Below, one piece after another: positions 36,934 through 44,704 of a DNA stretch of 64,000 nt. The notes below the pieces were generated by a model. That model had not been told where the DNA came from, did no database searches, and worked only from the letters and a program-made list of their open reading frames with translations. Both the position numbers and the translations under genes were made by a program. The stretch's first letter is position 1. Every line of letters begins with the position of its first letter. Origin of the DNA: Bacillus sp. SM2101 (GTDB lineage: Bacteria; Bacillota; Bacilli; Bacillales; SM2101); NCBI RefSeq assembly GCF_018588585.1, contig NZ_JAEUFG010000008.1, forward strand, positions 62,001 through 126,000, in the 5' to 3' direction.

Positions 36934-36960
36934 AGGCGAGAAGAATTCCCGCCTGATTTT
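36934..36960. terminator. Bidirectional terminator between gmhB and ku
   Basis: AGGCG-A-GAA pairs with TTC-C-CGCCT with one mismatch and a tight loop. A T-run follows on the plus strand. It separates convergent genes. Confidence 0.55.
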
Positions 36961-36971
36961 AGTAATTGTTT

Positions 36972-37826
36972 CTATGATGTTACCTTCTTGCGGGATGTTC
37001 TCTGTTTTGTTTTTGTAGTACCTTTGTTATTAGCTGGTGTTGCGGATTGTGGTTGTTCCTTAGTTCTGTCAATGCTTGCTTGCAATGCACTCATGAGATC
37101 AACTACATTTGTTCTTGGTATATCGTCAACACTAGTCGTTTCATCGGTGTTAACCTTTTCCTCGATAAGCTTCATTAATGCAGTACGATAATCATCCTTA
37201 TATTTGCTTGGGTCAAAATCTGTCGTTAATTGATCAATTAATAACATAGCTGTATCAAGCTCTTTATTATTAATCTCTATTTGTTCTGGTATATTTGGCA
37301 CGTCACTAACATTTCGCACTTCATCTGGATAATGGATCGTTTCCATGAGGAGGCCATCATGATATACCCTAACAATAGCTAGATGACGCTTTGAACGAAT
37401 AGTTATTTCGGCAATGCCAATCCGTTTAGATTTTACAAGTGCTTCTCTTAATAAAGCGTATGCTCTAGTTCCATTATCATTTGGACCAATAAAATAGGAG
37501 CGATTAAAATAGATAGGGTCAATATCATCTAAATTAACAAAATCAATAATTTTAATACTCTTCTCCTCATATTCCTCTTTTAATTCTTTCATTTCTTCTT
37601 CAGATAAAATGACAAATTTTCCTTTAACATATTCATAACCTTTTACTAGGTTATCATTTGTTAGTTCCTCATTACATATTGGACAGATCTTCTCATATTT
37701 AATTGGAGTTTTACATTTTTTATGTAACGATCGGAATTTAATATCTTTATCTTCAGTTGCTGCATATAGTTTTATTGGGATCGTTACAAGCCCAAAACTA
37801 ATTGACCCCTTCCAAATTGTGTGCAT
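36972..37826 (-). CDS. ku: Ku DNA end-binding protein (NHEJ)
   Basis: 284 residues from ATG 37826, chosen because the family begins MHTIWKGSISFGLV and AAGGTAGG lies seven bases upstream. Bacterial Ku motifs follow: FRSLHKKC, a four-Cys zinc-like cluster (C..C...ICPIC), and the LLID core. The C-terminal tail is Lys/Thr-rich, as in DNA-binding tails of Bacillus Ku. It forms the homodimer that loads LigD on broken ends. ligD lies 2.8 kb away on the same strand, not adjacent as in Bacillus subtilis. Confidence 0.93.
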   Translation of the reverse strand: MHTIWKGSISFGLVTIPIKLYAATEDKDIKFRSLHKKCKTPIKYEKICPICNEELTNDNLVKGYEYVKGKFVILSEEEMKELKEEYEEKSIKIIDFVNLDDIDPIYFNRSYFIGPNDNGTRAYALLREALVKSKRIGIAEITIRSKRHLAIVRVYHDGLLMETIHYPDEVRNVSDVPNIPEQIEINNKELDTAMLLIDQLTTDFDPSKYKDDYRTALMKLIEEKVNTDETTSVDDIPRTNVVDLMSALQASIDRTKEQPQSATPANNKGTTKTKQRTSRKKVTS

Positions 37827-37982
37827 GACAACGCCTACCTTCCAAAGATTATATAATGTTAGCATTAACAACAAAAGGAATATGATAAGTTACAATCTTT
37901 TCCTTGATAATTTTTAAGTGCAGACAAATACAGCTGTAATCAAAAAATGAGCTCTTTTCAAAAGCTTTATGATTATTTTGAT

Positions 37983-38154
37983 TAGGCTGTTCGCACTATT
38001 AGATGCTTTTCGTAAAAAGAGCTAAACACGAATATAACTCATGTTCGTGGCATCTTTTTTTCTCTATGCACAATAACAACCATATCATACACATCATACA
38101 CATCAGTTGCTCAAATGTAAGTGAAAATAAGAAGAAAGTTAATGAAAAGATCCT
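37983..38154 (-). repeat. Dispersed TIR-bounded intergenic repeat, copy M
   Basis: In minus orientation. It begins TTAGGCTGTTCGCACTATTA and contains TTCGTGGCATCTTTTTTTCT. It ends AAAGTTAATGAAAAGATCC. The distal third matches the left third of copies G and H (CACTTACA...TGATGTG) when reversed. Confidence 0.8.
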
Positions 38155-38280
38155 TTTCATAAGCTAAACGATGGATTTAGCCATTTGTCTTGATTTTATA
38201 GAACAAATGGTGGCATAAATGTTTGATGTATGTGTGCTTATGTTAAAGGGTGAAAAATGGCTACTAATGTGAGTACAGTT
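38150..38280 (+). repeat. Dispersed TIR-bounded intergenic repeat, copy N
   Basis: In plus orientation, back to back with copy M and sharing GATCC. It starts GATCCTTTTCATAAGCTAAA. The interior AAATGGTGGCATAAATG and GATGTATGTGTGCTTATG follow the family. The right end is eroded. Confidence 0.65.
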
Positions 38281-38391
38281 TAGAAAAATCTATTTTGTAA
38301 ACGGTTGCAAAATAGCGTAAATACGATAAACTAAAGTTAGGGAATGAATTCTGAATGTTTAGATAAGGTATATTGTATGGGGGGAGAAACG

Positions 38392-39489
38392 ATGGGGAAT
38401 ACTTATTTTTTCACAGGCTTTCCTGGGTTTATTGCAAGTCAAATTATTCGCTATATGATGAAGGAGAGCTATGAAATTGATCATATTTACGCACTTGTTT
38501 TGCCTGATATGATTAACGAAGCTGAAAAGGAAATAGAGAGGCTATCTGAAGATAAGTTAATTGATAAGACTCAATTTACCATTTTACCTGGTGATATTAC
38601 TAAGGATAATCTAGGTATAGCTGATGAGTATATGGCCTCATTAAGGACTACTGTTACACATGTTTTTCACCTAGCAGCTATTTATGATCTAGCAGTACCA
38701 AAAGATGTTGCATACCTTGTAAATGTACAAGGTACAAGTATGGTGAATGAATTTGTAAAAGAAATGAGCAAGCTTCAAAGATACATTTACTTTAGTACAG
38801 CTTATGTTGCAGGAGACCGTGCAGGAACAGTTTTGGAATCTGAATTAGAAAAAAATCAAACCTTTCAAAATTACTACGAAGAGACGAAATATGAAGCAGA
38901 AGTGCTTGTTAAAAAGATTTTCAATGAAGTTCCTACAACCATCATTCGTCCTGGAATTGTTAAAGGGGACTCTATAACAGGGGAAACAATAAAGTTTGAT
39001 GGACCGTATTTTATCTTGAATTTTCTGGATCGCTTGCGCTATTTACCTATCTTGCCTAACATTGGCAGAGGTCAAGTAGAGCTGAACCTAGTGCCTGTTG
39101 ACTATATTATTGCTGCTTCCTGCTATCTAGGTCACGCTAGTGTTGGGGAGGGGAAAACATATCATTTAACAGACCCTTCTCCGTATAAGGCTAGTGAAGT
39201 TTATACAATGTTAATGGGTGAACTCTTACACAAGAAACCGCGTGGTAGAATACCAATTTCTTTAACAAGAGCTTTCTTGCAGATTAAAAACTTGCGTAAA
39301 GTATTAAGAGTGGAGAAAGAATCTCTAGACTATTTTTCGTATGAAGCAAGATTTGATTGTTCTACTGCTAAAAATGATTTAAAAGGTAGTGGAATTACAT
39401 GTCCTGATTTTAAATCTGGTGTCAAAGAAATGGTCGCTTATTATAATGAACATAAACATGATAAAAATAAACAACTTATTATTAGATAG
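38392..39489 (+). CDS. Extended SDR / thioester-reductase-like NAD(P)-dependent protein
   Basis: 365 residues from ATG 38392, chosen because GGGGGGAG lies five bases upstream. The Rossmann motif is TGFPGFIASQI near residues 7-17. LPGDIT and VFHLAAIYDL follow, with the catalytic Tyr-x3-Lys in YYEETKYEAE. The TIIRPGIVKGDS segment and the overall shape match the NAD_binding_4 (fatty acyl/thioester reductase) branch. The substrate is unknown. It is monocistronic, with a strong terminator downstream. Confidence 0.85.
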   Translation: MGNTYFFTGFPGFIASQIIRYMMKESYEIDHIYALVLPDMINEAEKEIERLSEDKLIDKTQFTILPGDITKDNLGIADEYMASLRTTVTHVFHLAAIYDLAVPKDVAYLVNVQGTSMVNEFVKEMSKLQRYIYFSTAYVAGDRAGTVLESELEKNQTFQNYYEETKYEAEVLVKKIFNEVPTTIIRPGIVKGDSITGETIKFDGPYFILNFLDRLRYLPILPNIGRGQVELNLVPVDYIIAASCYLGHASVGEGKTYHLTDPSPYKASEVYTMLMGELLHKKPRGRIPISLTRAFLQIKNLRKVLRVEKESLDYFSYEARFDCSTAKNDLKGSGITCPDFKSGVKEMVAYYNEHKHDKNKQLIIR

Positions 39490-39599
39490 TACCATACCAT
39501 AATGAAACATGATTTGTTAGCTTGTTTACTACTCATTGTTAGTTTGGAATAAAGTTGGATCAAAAATACTATAAACGAGTACTTTGTAATAAATAGATG

Positions 39600-39645
39600 G
39601 AATCCATTTTGATTATAATTGATTGATCAAAATGGATTCTTATAT
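39600..39645 (+). terminator. Strong terminator after the SDR gene
   Basis: A 14-bp exact stem (39600-39613 with 39626-39639) followed by TTATATTTC. Confidence 0.7.
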
Positions 39646-39649
39646 TTCA

Positions 39650-39735
39650 TAAGGCTGTTTTCGCATTGTTTTTAGTACTAAGAAATAAATACTTATAAGG
39701 AAAGCGCTCGTGGGATCTTTTCTCATTTAAAATGA
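39650..39735 (-). repeat. Dispersed TIR-bounded intergenic repeat, copy L (half)
   Basis: In minus orientation. AAGGCTGTTTTCGCATTGTT, then ACTAAGAAATAAATACTT and GGGATCTTTTCTCATTT. Only the half that corresponds to the usual right end is kept. Confidence 0.65.
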
Positions 39736-39784
39736 GGTCAATTGCATAAATATAGAATCATTTAACATAATGTTAAACTACTCT

Positions 39785-39888
39785 TTATACTATGAAATAA
39801 TAAACACCAACTATTAGTAGTATTATTACAACAACGAATATTACATTAATCCATTTTTTTCTAGTCTATGGAATATTTTTACAAACAT
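39785..39888 (-). pseudogene. Short single-span membrane peptide gene, frameshifted at an A7 run
   Basis: From ATG 39888 (GGGGGG seven bases upstream) the frame reads MFVKIFHRLEKNGLM and stops. One extra A in the A7 run (T7 on the plus strand, 39854-39860) would join it to INVIFVVVIILLIVGVYY plus three residues, a 34-residue peptide with one membrane span. It sits directly after the ABC-2 permease of the second YtrA-type operon. It may be a true 1-base deletion, slippage-controlled expression, or a sequencing error. Confidence 0.5.
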
Positions 39889-39902
39889 AATTTTCCCCCC
39901 TT

Positions 39903-40565
39903 TTATATATTTCTACGTTCGTAAACAACAATAGAAAGAACCCAAGACATGATTATTAACATTAAACATATGGTTGATATCCAAAATGACAGAGATATTA
40001 CATTGTAACTCATTAAGTCGGAGAGTATTAAACCGATGTTTATATCTATCCATTCTAATATTCGTAAACCTAATATGATTACTCCACCTATCGTCAATAT
40101 AACTATTAAATCTAGGACCTGTACTATACGTGATCCTGTCATGAAAAAAATAGGAAAATAAATACTATAAAACAGAAGTAAAATGAGAATAGATATTATT
40201 ACAGATTGAACACTAAACCAAGGGAGTTCATTTGCAGGAAGAAAAAAACCGGTGATCCACCACCATAAGGTGGTTAGAAAGAAGGAGATTGCCATAAACA
40301 TAAAAATTCCTATATATTTTGAGGTTACGATATCCCTTCTTCTAAGTGGAAAAGAAGCCAACAATCGACTATTATTATTTTTCTCATCAGATTTACTAGC
40401 GAGTACAATTAAGAAGTGGCTAAATAGTGCTGCTGGAACAGCAAGAGGTAAACCTTCAAAAGCGCCTAATAGAAAAAAGAAAAAACCGATAAACACAAAA
40501 CCAAGAAATATAAACCTTTTTTGAATTTGTATGTCTTTCAAAAGTAACTGCATCATTTTTAACAA
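39903..40565 (-). CDS. ABC-2-type permease of the second YtrA-type operon
   Basis: 220 residues with about six hydrophobic segments and little else. It has the ABC-2 family look (ESLPL-like FPLRRRDIVTSKYIGIFMFM loop between spans 2 and 3). It overlaps the ATPase gene by a few bases on the minus strand, so the two are coupled. The cargo is unknown. Confidence 0.82.
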   Translation of the reverse strand: MLKMMQLLLKDIQIQKRFIFLGFVFIGFFFFLLGAFEGLPLAVPAALFSHFLIVLASKSDEKNNNSRLLASFPLRRRDIVTSKYIGIFMFMAISFFLTTLWWWITGFFLPANELPWFSVQSVIISILILLLFYSIYFPIFFMTGSRIVQVLDLIVILTIGGVIILGLRILEWIDINIGLILSDLMSYNVISLSFWISTICLMLIIMSWVLSIVVYERRNI

Positions 40566-41407
40566 TCCCCCTGTGTATAAACCAAAATATCATCTAATGT
40601 AGGTTTCTCTACAACAACTTGACTATCAAATGAGTTTTCAGAATAGATGTTTTTTGAAATTAAACCTTCGAATCCTAGAGGTGATTGCTGTAAACCTATT
40701 AAATGTTTTTTCATTGGTTGGGATGCAACAGGCCCTTTTAATATAAAATATTCATCTAACAGCTCCTCTTTACTACCACTAAATATTAATTGTCCGTTAC
40801 TTATATAAACAATGTAATCTGCTATTCGTTCTAAATCTGTACTTATATGAGTTGAAAAAAGAACAGATCGATTTCCATCTTGGATATAATCACTTAATAT
40901 CGATAATACTCTCCTTCTAAACACTGGATCTAGCCCAGAGGTAGGTTCATCCATTATTAATAAATCAGGTTCATGTGCAAGTGCAGCTGCTAAGGAGAAT
41001 TTGATTTTCATTCCTTTTGATAAGTTACCGATTTTTTTTCGTTCTGGCAATTTAAAATCTGTTAGATATTGTTTGAAAACAGCATGGTTCCAGTTTGAAT
41101 AAAATGATGCGATGATCTTTCCCATTTCCTTTATTGAAAGATGGTTATAATAAAAGTCTTCATCGTATACAAAACCAATTCTTTGTTTAATTTCTCTTTC
41201 CCATCCTCCCATCGATTTGTTAAATACAATAACTTCTCCTTTATCAGGGGGAATTAGGTTCATAATTGCGTTAATTAACGTTGTTTTTCCAGCGCCATTC
41301 GGCCCAATTAAACCGGTGATAAAACCACTGTTAATCTTAAAATTTAAATCATTCAAATTAAAATCCTTATAAGATTTAGAAAACCCACAAAACTCAATTA
41401 CATGCAT
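40559..41407 (-). CDS. ABC transporter ATP-binding protein of the second YtrA-type operon
   Basis: 282 residues from ATG 41407 (upstream in-frame ATGs at 41419 and 41428 overlap the ribosome site GGAGAGG, so the start is not certain). Walker A is GPNGAGKTT, the signature LSKGMKIKF, and Walker B LLIMDEPTSGLD. The H-loop is in FSTHISTDLE. The 3' end overlaps the permease start. The C-terminal ~70 residues are a variable regulatory tail. Confidence 0.9.
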   Translation of the reverse strand: MHVIEFCGFSKSYKDFNLNDLNFKINSGFITGLIGPNGAGKTTLINAIMNLIPPDKGEVIVFNKSMGGWEREIKQRIGFVYDEDFYYNHLSIKEMGKIIASFYSNWNHAVFKQYLTDFKLPERKKIGNLSKGMKIKFSLAAALAHEPDLLIMDEPTSGLDPVFRRRVLSILSDYIQDGNRSVLFSTHISTDLERIADYIVYISNGQLIFSGSKEELLDEYFILKGPVASQPMKKHLIGLQQSPLGFEGLISKNIYSENSFDSQVVVEKPTLDDILVYTQGDC

Positions 41408-41411
41408 ATAA

Positions 41412-41789
41412 TTATTCATCCTCTCCATACAAAAATGTGAGCATATTAATTAATTCCTCGCGGTTGATTCCTAAAACTTTGCTTTTCATAATAACTTGCA
41501 TTAATTGATTTTCTAACCCGCGGCATTTGTCTTCTCTGATTAATTCTTTTGTGTTACCTGAAACAAAAGTTCCTTTGCCAGCGACGGATGTTAAAAGACC
41601 TTTTTTTTCCAACTCATCATATGCCCTTTTCGTTGTTATCACACTTATCTTCAAATTCTGAGCAAGGTTTCGAATAGAAGGAAGAAGTTCCCCTTCTTTA
41701 AGATGTCCTGTCAGAATTTGATTTTCAATTTGCTCCACAATTTGAGAATATATTGGTAATTTTGAATTTAGAGATACAGATAAATGCAT
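41412..41789 (-). CDS. GntR-family (YtrA subfamily) regulator of the second ABC operon
   Basis: 125 residues. The winged helix contains KLPIYSQIVEQIENQIL, LPSIRNLAQNLKISVITTKRAY and GTFVSG. A short helical tail of ~50 residues follows, as in YtrA. Its end overlaps the ATPase gene start region. Its own promoter carries a palindrome. Its target may be the same class of envelope-active compounds as the first such operon, but sequence does not prove that. Confidence 0.88.
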   Translation of the reverse strand: MHLSVSLNSKLPIYSQIVEQIENQILTGHLKEGELLPSIRNLAQNLKISVITTKRAYDELEKKGLLTSVAGKGTFVSGNTKELIREDKCRGLENQLMQVIMKSKVLGINREELINMLTFLYGEDE

Positions 41790-41822
41790 AGTTTCACTCC
41801 AAAGTCCTTTAACTGTTTATAT

Positions 41823-41862
41823 TGTATATATACAGTATATATGATAGTTATTTGATATTCAA
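41823..41862 (-). promoter_or_regulatory. Promoter and palindromic operator of the second YtrA-type operon
   Basis: Minus strand: TTGAAT (41857-41862), 17-base spacer, TATACT (41834-41839). The palindrome TGTATATATACA (41823-41834) lies over the end of the -10 and the start site. This is the same promoter-then-operator order as in the first YtrA-type operon, but a different operator sequence. Confidence 0.7.
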
Positions 41863-41961
41863 TAAATAATTTCCAATAATAAAAAAGTTTCTAAAGGAAC
41901 TGTTTGCATCCTGCTTTTTTTTATGTCATTTTTTTAATTGCTTAAAAATATACTTTTGTAC

Positions 41962-42126
41962 AAGGCTCTTTTCGTAAACTTTGCTGCTTTTTCACTTACA
42001 ATTGAGTAGCTGATGTGTTGATATAATTTTTTAAAATCTTTAGAGAAGAAAAGATGTCCCGAACAATAGTTATATGCTGTTTAGCTTTTCATTACGAAAA
42101 ACAGCAATTAATACGAAAACAGCTTT
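41962..42126 (+). repeat. Dispersed TIR-bounded intergenic repeat, copy H
   Basis: The best-preserved copy. It starts AAGGCTCTTTTCGTAAACTT, followed by TGCTGCTTTTTCACTTAC. The interior is AGAAAAGATGTCCCGAAC. It ends ACGAAAAACAGCAATTAATA then CGAAAACAGCTTT. Confidence 0.9.
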
Positions 42127-42280
42127 GTACGAAGATAATTACAAATAATGATTCTTTTTATGTTTATATGTCATGTCATTAAATTCAACTTGTTTATTAA
42201 AATAGCAGACTAACTCTTATTTGCTAACACAGCTAACATAAGTCTATTTAGTCAGAAAATAGGTGCTGTGAAATCTATTG

Positions 42281-42339
42281 TTTATATGATTACTTCTTAG
42301 TACGAAGCACAACAAACTATTAGAAAACAGTTTTTTGTA
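42281..42339 (+). repeat. Partial copy (right end) of the dispersed repeat
   Basis: ATTACTTCTTAGTACGAAGC, then ACAACAAACTATTAGAAAAC and AGTTTTTT match the right-hand ~60 bases of the family. No left half is present. Confidence 0.55.
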
Positions 42340-42376
42340 TTACTAAAAACGAAAATAGTGAATGTTGGTGGTATAT

Positions 42377-42970
42377 ATGGAAGAATTAATTTTATTATTT
42401 GTTGAATGGCTAAGAGAATTCTCGTATTTTGGGATTTTAATTGCATTAACATTTGAGTTTGTACCTGCTGAATTAGTTCTTCCTTTAGCGGGCTATTCTG
42501 TGTATCAAGGAGTAATGAATTTTTGGCTAGTTGTGTTAGCTGGAACCATTGGAGGAACGCTTGGTCCATTAACATTGTATGCACTTGGACGTTTTGGTGG
42601 AAGGCGGTTCCTTACATCGTTTGGAAAGTACTTTTTTATACGTGAAAAGGAGCTAACAAAAGCAGAGCGATTCTTTGATAAACACGGCGGGATTGTAGCT
42701 TTTACTGCTAGGTTTTTGCCTGGAATTAGGACGATCATTTCAATACCTTGTGGATTGGCAAAAATGAATGTGACAAGCTTTAGTTTATATACGTTTGCGG
42801 CTACACTTCCTATCACATACTGCTATGTTTATATGGGGTTCAAATTAGGCACTAGATGGCAAGATATTGCACAGATAGCTAATAGATTTATGTATATTGT
42901 AGTTATTATTATTATCGCCACCATCATAATTTACGTTATGTTACATACTCGAGAAAATCGAAAAACTTGA
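42377..42970 (+). CDS. DedA-family (SNARE-associated/VTT) membrane protein
   Basis: 197 residues from ATG 42377 (GGTGG five bases upstream; ATG 42362 is an alternative). DedA features seen are the re-entrant segment EFVPAELVLPLAGYSVYQG near residues 28-46, GTIGGTLGPLTLYALGRFGG, and the conserved Arg/Pro motif FTARFLPGIRTIISIPCGLAKM. Some relatives flip undecaprenyl phosphate or phospholipid across the membrane. The role here is not fixed by context. Its stop overlaps the start of the riboswitch region. Confidence 0.88.
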   Translation: MEELILLFVEWLREFSYFGILIALTFEFVPAELVLPLAGYSVYQGVMNFWLVVLAGTIGGTLGPLTLYALGRFGGRRFLTSFGKYFFIREKELTKAERFFDKHGGIVAFTARFLPGIRTIISIPCGLAKMNVTSFSLYTFAATLPITYCYVYMGFKLGTRWQDIAQIANRFMYIVVIIIIATIIIYVMLHTRENRKT

Positions 42971-42996
42971 CAGTGTCTACATAATAAATGTTCGTT

Positions 42997-43175
42997 TTTT
43001 CGACAAAGGGGAGTAGCGTTAAGGGATGCCCTTAACGTAAAGTCGTCAATGCATGGATAAAAATCCGAGCCATGGTCTTGAGACAACCGTATTTCTGATA
43101 GTAGGTTGGGTAGGTGTGAAATGAAGTATTCATGCGTTAGCACATGAGGAGGTTGGTCTCATCTCATCCCATTTT
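42997..43175 (+). ncRNA. yybP-ykoY-type (Mn2+) riboswitch
   Basis: The invariant 5' loop AAAGGGGAGTAGC is at 43005-43017. It is followed by the perfect hairpin GTTAAGGG-ATG-CCCTTAAC (43018-43036), then GTCGTCAATG, CCGAGCC and TTGAGAC (from 43079), all in the order expected for this class. The 3' segment TTGAGAC-AACC can pair with GGTTGGTCTC (43151-43160) as an expression platform. The class senses Mn2+ and usually precedes TerC/YkoY, MntP or P-type ATPase genes. None follows here: the next frame after it, from ATG 43121, stops after eight codons. Confidence 0.75.
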
Positions 43176-43334
43176 CTAGAGTCGGTTTTGTGGAAAACAA
43201 TTTTTTGTTATTGCTTGCAGGTGGCGGTTGGTTACGATCTAGTAAAAAGCAACATGTCGTAAAGAAATGATTGATTAAGTAAATACCCAATATGCCGCAT
43301 TGAAATATTTAGAATACTAAATATATTGAGTTTC

Positions 43335-43362
43335 ACCCCAAAAAAAAGTGGATAAGTTCGTA
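43335..43362 (+). promoter_or_regulatory. Sigma-I-like promoter of the DUF5667 gene
   Basis: ACCCC (43335-43339), 19-base spacer, CGTA (43359-43362). It resembles the ACCCC/CGAA pair before sigI and the sigma-I consensus as I recall it (ACCCC type -35, CGAA or CGWA -10). Confidence 0.5.
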
Positions 43363-43407
43363 CAACTATAACGTAAATGAAAATTTAACAATAGGGGTGT
43401 GTAGTTT

Positions 43408-44280
43408 TTGATAAAAGTTTTAAGAAATGGCATGATTGCATGTGCTCTAGTAGGAGTAATAGGGGTAGCAGGTACTATTGCACATGCAAATGAAAATAAT
43501 ACCGACATTGATAGCACTACAAGCTTAAACACTAACAATGAAGATCCAAATTCAATACCAGGAGACTTTTGGTATTTTGTCAAAATTACACTTGAAAAAA
43601 TACAGCTTGCAATTTCGTTTGATGATATGCACGATGCTGAGTTATTAGCACGGTTTTCATCTGAAAGATTGTTAGAAGCCGAGAAGTTAATCGCTAATGG
43701 TGACAATGATTTAGCTGAGGAATTGATCCTTAAGGCTACAAAGCTCATAGATGATTCTGAAGGTATAATTGAAGATAGAGAGGATGCAGAAGCAAAGAGT
43801 CCTAGTGACGAAGATAGTAGTAACGATATTTATGGAGATATAAGTCAACCTAAAATAGATAATAATGGAGATAGTAGCGAAGAACAACAAGATGAATTGA
43901 CGGTTATTAAAACACAACTCGCACAAAATATTATATCTTTAACTGCTGCATTAGAGAAAGTTGGAAATAATAATGCACAAGAAGCACTAAAGAAAAATAT
44001 TGAAAAAAGTTACAAACGGATTGGCGACAAGATGACAAAACTTGGAGCATTACAAGAAGAACAAAAAAATATTGAAAATGATATAGAACTAATAATGAAT
44101 GAGTTGTATGAAGATATTGAAAATGATGTTCAGGATCAAAAACATGACAAGAACAAGAAGCAAAATCACAAAGATCAGAAAGAATTAGAGAAAGAACAGA
44201 AGAAAAAAGCACATGAGATGAAAAAAGAACAGAAAAAAAAAGAGAAGGAACTAAGGAAAGAGGAAAAAAGCAAAAAATAG
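43408..44280 (+). CDS. Secreted DUF5667-type protein with charged coiled-coil tail
   Basis: 290 residues from TTG, with AGGGGTG upstream. A signal peptide ends near ...GTIAHA|NE (residue ~30). The DUF5667 core (SIPGDFWYFVKITLEKIQLAI, then ELLARFSSERLLEAEKLIANG, residues about 50-110) is followed by a second helical region and a Lys/Glu-rich tail. These proteins are found with sigma-I/RsgI systems and are thought to act at the envelope. It lies directly upstream of sigI and carries a sigma-I-like promoter, so it is a likely regulon member. Confidence 0.78.
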   Translation: MIKVLRNGMIACALVGVIGVAGTIAHANENNTDIDSTTSLNTNNEDPNSIPGDFWYFVKITLEKIQLAISFDDMHDAELLARFSSERLLEAEKLIANGDNDLAEELILKATKLIDDSEGIIEDREDAEAKSPSDEDSSNDIYGDISQPKIDNNGDSSEEQQDELTVIKTQLAQNIISLTAALEKVGNNNAQEALKKNIEKSYKRIGDKMTKLGALQEEQKNIENDIELIMNELYEDIENDVQDQKHDKNKKQNHKDQKELEKEQKKKAHEMKKEQKKKEKELRKEEKSKK

Positions 44281-44463
44281 AACAACAGTGAAAAGATAGT
44301 AAATCATGTAATTGATGTATTGTAATCATTTCGTAACCATTTCATTAATAATACGTGATATAATTATCCGTGTTAACACAAAGTGCTACCAACACTAAGC
44401 GAGGAAAATACATATCCTACAATGATAACTAGAAATATTGTTAACAATTGTCAAGTTATTAAG

Positions 44464-44490
44464 GCACTCAATATAATTGAGTGCTTTTTT
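44464..44490 (+). terminator. Rho-independent terminator
   Basis: GCACTCAAT (44464-44472) pairs with ATTGAGTGC (44476-44484), followed by six T. It closes a 180-base untranslated region after the DUF5667 gene. Confidence 0.85.
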
Positions 44491-44607
44491 CTTGATTCTA
44501 CTTAGGTAATATATAGTAATTGTTAGTGACTTATGTTGCTGAACATACCATATTGTTATAATAAAAGTGTTGTAGATTATATAAGTTAGATGAATATAGT
44601 GGTATGA

Positions 44608-44640
44608 AAAAAAATAGTCAAAAAAAATGACTATTTTTCT
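44608..44640 (+). terminator. Second terminator before sigI
   Basis: AAATAGTCA and TGACTATTT arms (44608-44620 with 44628-44637) with an A-loop, followed by TTTCTATTTT. It isolates sigI from upstream transcription. Confidence 0.65.
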
Positions 44641-44647
44641 ATTTTCT

Positions 44648-44676
44648 ACCCCTATAAAAAAATCAGAGCTACCGAA
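44648..44676 (+). promoter_or_regulatory. Sigma-I-type autoregulatory promoter of sigI
   Basis: ACCCC (44648-44652), 20-base spacer, CGAA (44673-44676), 28 bases before the sigI start. This fits positive autoregulation of the sigI-rsgI operon. Confidence 0.65.
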
Positions 44677-44704
44677 CTTCATATTAGGAAGAGGGGTGTA
44701 ATCG

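Noticed and set aside
43185-43265. Possible further repeat copy with GTAAAAAGCAACATGTCGTA
   Set aside because: Only one short end-like piece is visible; the rest does not align.
44281-44463. Possible degenerate repeat copy or structured RNA after the DUF5667 gene
   Set aside because: Only a short stretch (GTGCTACCAACACTAAG) resembles copy A, and the ends are not recognisable.
44536-44640. Possible ~70-base small RNA before sigI (TATAAT at 44557-44562, terminator at 44640)
   Set aside because: The only -35 candidate is at 15-base spacing; too weak without expression data.
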